Positions 59,562 through 64,000 of a stretch of DNA of 64,000 nucleotides are shown piece by piece. Made by a program: the position numbers and the translations under genes. Location of the stretch: positions 248,001 to 312,000 of the forward strand of contig CACYHH010000002.1 in assembly GCA_902774115.1 (NCBI GenBank), given 5' to 3'. Below the pieces are notes generated by a model, which was given only the letters and a program-made list of their open reading frames with translations, had not been told where the DNA came from and made no database searches. Source of the DNA: an uncultured Spirochaetales bacterium. Lineage in GTDB: Bacteria > UBP6 > UBA1177. Position 1 is the stretch's first letter, and every line of letters begins with the position of its first letter.

Positions 59562-59597
59562 GATTCATCTCCAAAGTGAAAAAATCAAAAAACGCGC

Positions 59598-59666
59598 GAT
59601 GTTACACGGAATTTCGAAGAAATTCAATTTATCGTGACGTCGTCACGTCGTTACGTCGTCACGCTG
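59598..59666. repeat. 69-bp element with octamer array (copy 5)
   Basis: This copy aligns without gaps to 47125-47193. It begins GATGTTACACGG and ends with GTGACGTC, GTCACGTC, GTTACGTC and GTCACGCT (59634-59665). It lies between the divergent kinase and MFS genes, the same layout as copy 3. Confidence 0.85.
59599..59627 (-). promoter_or_regulatory. promoter of the membrane-bound kinase gene within the shared element
   Basis: On the minus strand TTGAAT (59627-59622), a 17-bp spacer and TAACAT (59604-59599) lie 38 nt before the start. Boxes and spacing are the same as at 47126-47154. Confidence 0.6.
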
Positions 59667-59700
59667 CTTTCCATCACGTTGTTTTTGTTTTTTATGGCGG

Positions 59701-59728
59701 TTGACAAACCACCGCGAAAAACTATTCT
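59701..59728 (+). promoter_or_regulatory. promoter of the MFS transporter gene
   Basis: TTGACA (59701-59706), a 16-bp spacer and TATTCT (59723-59728) lie 24 nt before the start at 59752. GGCGGTT and AACCACC around the -35 box form an imperfect dyad. Confidence 0.65.
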
Positions 59729-59751
59729 TCAGCAATTTTTGGGGGGCGGTC

Positions 59752-60954
59752 ATGGGCGGTTTCAAAGAAGTTTTCAGGCAGGATTCAAAATATAAGGCTT
59801 TTTTCATCTCGATGGTGACGTTCGCGCTCGCTTTCGGCCTGTATAAAGGGGTGCTTGACAACTATCTGGCACAGGTCGTCGGAATGAGCGAGTTCGACAA
59901 GGGTGTTTCTGAATTTTTCCGCGAACTTCCTGGATTTCTGCTCATTTTCTTTCTTGCCGTCGTCTACACTTTTTCGGCTGAAAAAATATATAAATTCGGC
60001 GCGGTCATAATGGTCTGCGGCATGGCTATGCAGTCAGTCGTGCCTCCGGTGCGCTTTCTCGTAATACTGGCGATGTTCATCTATTCTTTAGGCGAGCACG
60101 TCCAGCTCGGGATGCGCAATACGCTTACCCTTGAATATGCAAAAGAGGGGCGCGGCGGGATCGCTCTCGGAATGCAGAACGCGGTGCATCAGATGGGAAT
60201 GCTCGCGGGGTATGTCATAATTTTTGCTGTGTGTCTTTTTGCCGGCAAAACCACGGCTCTTTTCAAGCCGGTCTTCATCGTGAGCAGCCTTATCCTTCTT
60301 CTTGGTTTCATGTTTTCTCTGCGGATGACCGGAAGCAGCGAGACCGACAAGGCGAAACGGCGTTTTTACTTCCGCCGCAAATTCTCGAAATACTACATGA
60401 TCGAAGTTTTCTACGGCGCGAGAAAACAGATATTCTTCACTTTCGGCCCTTACGTCCTCGTTCTTTTCTATGGCGCCGACGCGATGATAATAAGCCTTCT
60501 TTTTGCGATTTCAGCAGTCTGCTGTTTTGCAGCTTCTCCGCTCGTCGGCCGCATAATAGACCGCTTCGGTTACAAGATCGTGATGATTACGGACACTTTG
60601 ATCCTTGTCTTAGTCTGCTTTTTCTACGGCTTCGCCCACCACATTTTTCCGCGGGATGTCGCTTTTGTCGTCTGCTGCGTGAACTACATCCTCGATTCAG
60701 TCATTTCGCTTGCTTCGATGGCTTCGAACGTCTATGTCAAGGACCTATCCGATTCGCCTGAAGAGACCCGCGCAACGATTTCGACCGGTGTTTCGGTAAA
60801 CCACCTGATAAGCATACTCATCGCCCTTTTCGGCGGCTGGATCTGGCACACGCTCGGAATAGAGACCCTTTTCATCCTTTCGGCGATATTGGGACTTGTC
60901 AATAGCGCGTATGCGGCGACTATAAAAACTAAAAAAGAAGTTGAAAAAGCATAG
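59752..60954 (+). CDS. MFS transporter
   Basis: The 400-residue inner-membrane protein has about 12 spans (for example AFFISMVTFALAFGLYKGVL, FLLIFFLAVVYTFSA, GLVNSAYAATIK near the end) and a central basic loop (about 200-225, SSETDKAKRRFYFRRKF) as in the major facilitator family. The substrate cannot be inferred. I chose the ATG at 59752 (GGGGGG site) because the upstream frame begins inside the promoter. It lies 8 nt before the free-methionine-sulfoxide reductase gene, so the two are probably co-transcribed. Confidence 0.88.
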   Translation: MGGFKEVFRQDSKYKAFFISMVTFALAFGLYKGVLDNYLAQVVGMSEFDKGVSEFFRELPGFLLIFFLAVVYTFSAEKIYKFGAVIMVCGMAMQSVVPPVRFLVILAMFIYSLGEHVQLGMRNTLTLEYAKEGRGGIALGMQNAVHQMGMLAGYVIIFAVCLFAGKTTALFKPVFIVSSLILLLGFMFSLRMTGSSETDKAKRRFYFRRKFSKYYMIEVFYGARKQIFFTFGPYVLVLFYGADAMIISLLFAISAVCCFAASPLVGRIIDRFGYKIVMITDTLILVLVCFFYGFAHHIFPRDVAFVVCCVNYILDSVISLASMASNVYVKDLSDSPEETRATISTGVSVNHLISILIALFGGWIWHTLGIETLFILSAILGLVNSAYAATIKTKKEVEKA

Positions 60955-60962
60955 GAGGCATA

Positions 60963-61421
60963 ATGACCAATTACGATCTTCTTCTGAAACAGGCCGGAGA
61001 ACTGCTTGAGAGCGAGCCGTGGGCGGTTTCGGCACTAAGCAACCTTTCGTCACTCATCATGGTTTCGCTTGATAACCTGAACTGGGCAGGATTTTACATC
61101 ATGCGCAACGGTGTCCTCACAGTCGGACCTTTCCAGGGAAAGCCTGCATGCATCCACATCCCGCTTGGAAAAGGTGTCTGCGGAGCGTGCGCTTCGAAAA
61201 ATGAGACTATGCTTGTTCCCGATGTCCACGAATTTCCTGGGCATATCGCATGCGACAGCGCCTCGAATTCAGAAATCGTCGTTCCGATCCATTCAGAGGG
61301 AAAACTCGTCGCCGTTCTCGATATCGATAGCCCCTTGAAAAACCGCTTTTCCGAAGACGACAAAGCAGGACTTGAGCAGCTTGTGAAACTTATAGAAGAG
61401 AAGGGCAGGTGGGGGATGTGA
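60963..61421 (+). CDS. msrC: free methionine-(R)-sulfoxide reductase (GAF domain)
   Basis: The enzyme reduces free methionine-R-sulfoxide with thioredoxin in the cytoplasm. The 152-residue GAF-fold protein has the family's three catalytic Cys at the usual spacing: PAC (Cys63), GVC (Cys73) and HIAC (Cys97), with DVHEFPGHIACDSASNSEIV intact. It follows the MFS gene by 8 nt with an AGGAGG site. Its stop lies 10 nt before a repeat-bracketed element, which appears to have been inserted just downstream. Confidence 0.94.
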   Translation: MTNYDLLLKQAGELLESEPWAVSALSNLSSLIMVSLDNLNWAGFYIMRNGVLTVGPFQGKPACIHIPLGKGVCGACASKNETMLVPDVHEFPGHIACDSASNSEIVVPIHSEGKLVAVLDIDSPLKNRFSEDDKAGLEQLVKLIEEKGRWGM

Positions 61422-61431
61422 AGACCCCTTT

Positions 61432-61947
61432 GACCCCTCTGTCTGCGACATCTCCCCTACTTCAGGGGAGACTGTTTCAGGGGAGCCTTGATTTTATGAT
61501 GTTGTCAATTTTATTGCAGACTGACGGAAAATTGTTGTCGATTTCCGTGTTAGGGAAACGAATAACCATCAGACCTAAGGCATTTAAAATATTGGTTCTT
61601 TCAGAATCGTGAGCCAATCCGTCTTCTGTATAGTGCTGACTGCCGTCAAGTTCTATGACCAATCTTGCTTTTGCACAGTAAAAATCAACAATGAAATTAT
61701 TCATGATTTTTTGCCTGTATATTTTAACAGGATAATGACGTAAAAAGCCGAACCACAAATGTTTTTCTTGAGGAGTCATCTCTTTGCGCAGCATCCGAGC
61801 TGCTTCAACCAGAAGAGGTTTCTTTCTCATAATTTGAAAATATAAATAATCGACAAAACAAATGATAATAATAAATTAGAAAAATATTGTCAACGTATTC
61901 CAGGCTCCCCTGAAGTAGGGGAGCTGCCGCAATGCGGCTGAGGGGTC
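61432..61947. mobile_element. putative small mobile unit: DUF559 gene between inverted repeats
   Basis: The left end has GACCCCT (61432-61438) and the hairpin CTCCCCTACTTCAGGGGAG (61452-61470), then a second CAGGGGAGCCT. The right end has the inverted form: AGGCTCCCC, CTCCCCTGAAGTAGGGGAG (61905-61923) and AGGGGTC (61941-61947), with a GCCGC/GCGGC hairpin. The bracketed 430 bp hold only the DUF559 gene and AT-rich DNA. No transposase is encoded. The unit lies between msrC and the Omp85-like gene. Confidence 0.6.
61477..61830 (-). CDS. DUF559 endonuclease-like protein
   Basis: The 117-residue protein is a single DUF559 domain, related to very-short-patch-repair (Vsr) and PD-(D/E)XK nucleases. 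The catalytic-type residues lie in FIVDFYCAKARLVIELDGSQH (Asp, Glu and Asp in the usual order), after EKHLWFGFLRH. The function of the family is unknown. It runs opposite to its neighbours, its end lies inside the left repeat, and its DNA is more AT-rich than its neighbours', which fits acquisition as part of a small unit. Confidence 0.88.
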   Translation of the reverse strand: MRKKPLLVEAARMLRKEMTPQEKHLWFGFLRHYPVKIYRQKIMNNFIVDFYCAKARLVIELDGSQHYTEDGLAHDSERTNILNALGLMVIRFPNTEIDNNFPSVCNKIDNIIKSRLP

Positions 61948-62032
61948 ATAGGTCTCACTAAAATTGCTTGATTTTATTAAATCTTTGTGCATGATTGCGC
62001 GGTTTCGATGTGGTTCGGAAAGGAGTCGGATA

Positions 62033-63313
62033 GTGGCAAAGCCGTATTTTTCATTTTATCTGGTTTTGTTTTTTCTGATTATTACGTTTCTTCCGTGTTT
62101 CAGCGTTTTTGCTGAAGAAAATCAAGATGTTAAGAATGGAGCGCTTGTGTCGGCGCTGAAGTTCGAAGGTCTGGGAAGGACAAAGGAATCCTATATGCTC
62201 TCGGTACTCGGGAAGTATGTCGGGATCCCTGAAAGCCGCATCGATCTGCATGAAGTCAAGGTCACTCTTGAGGAGCTGGAGCTCTTTTCCGAAACCGAGG
62301 TCTCGCTTAAGAAAGATGAAAACGGCGCATCTGTGCTTTTCATAAAAGTTAAGGAAAAATGGTCGTTCATTCCGGTCCCTTTTTTCATGTATTCAAGCTC
62401 GACGGGCTTTATGGGCGGGGCTTTCGTGATGGATACGAATGCGTTCGGGATCAGGGACAACTATGTCTTGGGCGGAGTTTTTTCGAAAAATATACAGCTC
62501 GCGCTTATGGCCTACAGCAGACCTTCACGCGATATAAAACACCCCGGTTTTACGGTCGGAGCCTCTTTCACCCGGCGTGACAACGAGGAAAAGAATCTTT
62601 CGGGCGACAAAATATTTGAATACAACGCAATGACCGGTTCGGTTTATGCCGCAGTTAGCGATAAAATCACGGCTCATTCGAAGATAAACGCCGGTCTGCG
62701 TTACAATTATACAAATGCAGGGGTTAAGAAAAAGTACTCGGAATATAAAGAAAAAATCAAATCTTTTCACGCAATTACGCCAGGATTGGGCTGGGATATA
62801 AGTTTTTCCTCGCTCAACGAATGGTTCATGTCGGTGAAGTCGTTCAGCATAGACGGCGGTGTGACTGTTCTGACCTCGGGAAGCTGTGCGGAATCCATTG
62901 GTTTGCAGCTTTCCATACAGCATCCGCTGCCGGTTACGCGCCTCAGAGTGCTTACCCAGTATGCACTTTTCTGGTCGAACAACCTTCCGGTCACGCTGAG
63001 ACCTTCGCAGATGGTTGTCGGAACTACGATCATGCCCGACAAATTCCACGGCACCAAGATGGGAGGAGCCGATTTAGGTCTAGAAGTAGGTATTCTGAAC
63101 ACGAAATTCGTGATGTTTTCGGCTTACGGGCTTCTGGAACAGTTCGCCGGAGAGGATTTCGACGGAAGTTTCGTAATGAATTTCGGCTATTCTACCGGAT
63201 TGAAAATGTATCTGAAAAAACTGGCGGTTCCTGCGATAGCGGTAGGTGTTTCGCACAATCTGATGCAGAACGAGATCAAGTTTTCCGCAACAATAGGGAT
63301 GGGAGGATTTTAG
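62033..63313 (+). CDS. Omp85/BamA-like outer-membrane protein with a single POTRA-like domain
   Basis: The 426-residue protein starts at the GTG at 62033, which has AGGAG at 7 nt and gives a proper signal peptide (MAKPYFSFYLVLFFLIITF onward to FSVFAEE). The longer frame to 61964 adds a non-signal-like tail. Residues 35-110 look like one POTRA domain (ALKFEGLGRTKESYMLSVLG ending in SVLFIKVKEKW). The rest is a beta-barrel ending in EIKFSATIGMGGF. It is much shorter than BamA (about 800) and closer in size to small surface-antigen (D15) family members. The partner or substrate is unknown. Confidence 0.8.
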   Translation: MAKPYFSFYLVLFFLIITFLPCFSVFAEENQDVKNGALVSALKFEGLGRTKESYMLSVLGKYVGIPESRIDLHEVKVTLEELELFSETEVSLKKDENGASVLFIKVKEKWSFIPVPFFMYSSSTGFMGGAFVMDTNAFGIRDNYVLGGVFSKNIQLALMAYSRPSRDIKHPGFTVGASFTRRDNEEKNLSGDKIFEYNAMTGSVYAAVSDKITAHSKINAGLRYNYTNAGVKKKYSEYKEKIKSFHAITPGLGWDISFSSLNEWFMSVKSFSIDGGVTVLTSGSCAESIGLQLSIQHPLPVTRLRVLTQYALFWSNNLPVTLRPSQMVVGTTIMPDKFHGTKMGGADLGLEVGILNTKFVMFSAYGLLEQFAGEDFDGSFVMNFGYSTGLKMYLKKLAVPAIAVGVSHNLMQNEIKFSATIGMGGF

Positions 63314-63331
63314 TAGTTATTTCAATCCCTC

Positions 63332-63386
63332 TTGACAAAAGTATCATTGTGATGATATAAAAAACTGTATCGCTGTGATGATACAA
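63332..63386 (+). promoter_or_regulatory. promoter with two 20-bp operator-like repeats before the DUF3990 gene
   Basis: TTGACA (63332-63337), a 17-bp spacer and ATATAA (63355-63360) form the promoter. Two direct repeats of the form GTATCNNTGTGATGATANAA lie at 63341-63360 and 63367-63386, the first over the spacer and -10 box. Each has dyad symmetry (TATCAT/ATGATA and TGTATC/GATACA). This looks like an autoregulated toxin-antitoxin type promoter. Confidence 0.7.
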
Positions 63387-63402
63387 ATTTGGAGTTTGCA
63401 GT

Positions 63403-64000
63403 ATGCTTTTATATCACGGTTCAACCAAAATCATTGAAAAGCCAAGCCTTTCGGCAGGAAAAAAATACAACGATTACGGACAGGGATTCTACTGCACAAA
63501 GGAAATCGAAGTCGCGAAAGAGTGGGCGTGCAGAGAAAACAGCAACGGTTTTGTCAACAAATACAGGCTGAAAAAAAGCGGCCTTAAAGTGCTTGATTTG
63601 CAGGATGAACGCTACTCGGTTCTGAACTGGATAGCCGTTCTGCTGTGCAACAGGACTTTTTCGCTGGAAAACGAGATCGCAACTGCGGCGAAAGAGTATA
63701 TCGTGAACAACTTTGCAGTTGATACGGCTCCTTTCGATGTTGTTGCCGGCTACCGAGCTGACGATTCCTATTTTTCTTTTGCCAGAGATTTCATCAACAA
63801 TACTCTGCCGCTTGCAAGTCTTAAAAAGGCTATGCACCTGGGAAAACTCGGCATTCAGTATGTTCTCGTTTCGGAAAAGGCGTTCGCTCAGCTGACTTTT
63901 GCCGGAGCGGAAGCGGTAAGCCGGGAGACATATTTTCCGAAATACACGGCGCGTGACGCCAATGCGAGAACGGCCTATAAAGAGGAAATCCGCCGCGCCG
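63403..64000 (+). CDS. DUF3990 family protein, C-terminus beyond the window
   Basis: The frame is open for 199 codons to the window end. The start MLLYHGSTKIIEKPSLSAG and the following NDYGQGFYCTKEIEVAKEWA are the DUF3990 signature. The family resembles the ADP-ribosyltransferase fold and is usually paired with a small DUF3791 partner. No such gene lies upstream here; it may be downstream, outside the window. The strong promoter with paired operator-like repeats supports a toxin-antitoxin-like module. The function is inference. Confidence 0.85.
   Translation, partial: MLLYHGSTKIIEKPSLSAGKKYNDYGQGFYCTKEIEVAKEWACRENSNGFVNKYRLKKSGLKVLDLQDERYSVLNWIAVLLCNRTFSLENEIATAAKEYIVNNFAVDTAPFDVVAGYRADDSYFSFARDFINNTLPLASLKKAMHLGKLGIQYVLVSEKAFAQLTFAGAEAVSRETYFPKYTARDANARTAYKEEIRRA

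Noticed and set aside
59701-59751. Longer start for the MFS transporter
   Set aside because: The TTG at 59701 is the first half of a TTGACA -35 box, and the stretch has no hydrophobic start; the ATG at 59752 fits.
61964-62032. Longer start for the Omp85-like protein
   Set aside because: It adds a segment that spoils the signal peptide; the GTG at 62033 has AGGAG at a proper distance.

Overview
The window is a stretch of chromosome from a Gram-negative (diderm) bacterium. Lipoproteins, outer-membrane beta-barrels, an Skp-like chaperone, an Omp85-type barrel and a lipoprotein polysaccharide exporter all point to an outer membrane. TolQ/TolR-type motor genes, proteins with an AgmX/PglI-type C-terminal domain, very large TPR proteins, a eukaryotic-like Ser/Thr kinase with a PEGA tail and a short polysaccharide exporter next to a beta-barrel resemble Myxococcota and related former Deltaproteobacteria. 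The accessory genes (two Fic proteins, an AAA-ATPase/PD-(D/E)XK protein, DUF559, DUF3990, hybrid kinases with a paralogous PAS-like region) are of types common in host-associated anaerobes. The taxonomic placement is inference. No rRNA, tRNA or CRISPR array was seen.

Layout. (1) 1-6730, minus strand: a type I restriction-modification operon (fic, hsdM, a tandem-repeat gene, hsdS, an unknown gene running off the window), then ybaK with a second fic. (2) 6974-13797: housekeeping genes (rpsU with promoter and terminator, a YitT-type membrane protein, plsC, an outer-membrane protein, a metallophosphoesterase, an acyl-CoA dehydrogenase). (3) 13984-42714, plus strand: the centrepiece, about 29 kb of envelope genes interrupted only by murI. 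Two paralogous modules share one gene order: TPR protein, giant TPR protein, TPR lipoprotein, small secreted protein with an EGxIxKP motif, inner-membrane protein with a cytoplasmic head, one membrane span and an AgmX/PglI-type C-terminus. Only the second module carries an ExbB/TolQ gene and two ExbD/TolR genes. It runs on into a beta-barrel, a short Wza-like exporter lipoprotein, a Wzc-like tyrosine kinase, an RlpA/SPOR lipoprotein and an Skp-like chaperone. (4) 42867-49312: Ser/Thr kinase, Hsp33-like protein, NAD kinase, Smr protein, sirtuin, a REC-GGDEF-EAL regulator and an Hpt protein. (5) 49334-59561, minus strand: an amino-acid-permease/hybrid-kinase fusion and two paralogous hybrid kinases separated by an AAA-ATPase/nuclease gene. 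(6) 59752-64000: MFS transporter, free-Met-R-sulfoxide reductase, a DUF559 gene bracketed by inverted repeats, an Omp85-like protein and the start of a DUF3990 gene.

How the genes may work together. Region 3 looks like a proton-driven trans-envelope machine related in parts to the Agl-Glt (gliding) and Agl-Nfs (spore-coat) systems of Myxococcus xanthus. One motor may serve two sets of periplasmic and outer-membrane parts, and a polysaccharide export pore is encoded beside it. Regions 4 and 5 hold a dense group of signalling genes. An intergenic element made of octamers close to GTNACGTC recurs there at five places. At two of them it lies between divergent promoters and includes a near-identical minus-strand promoter.
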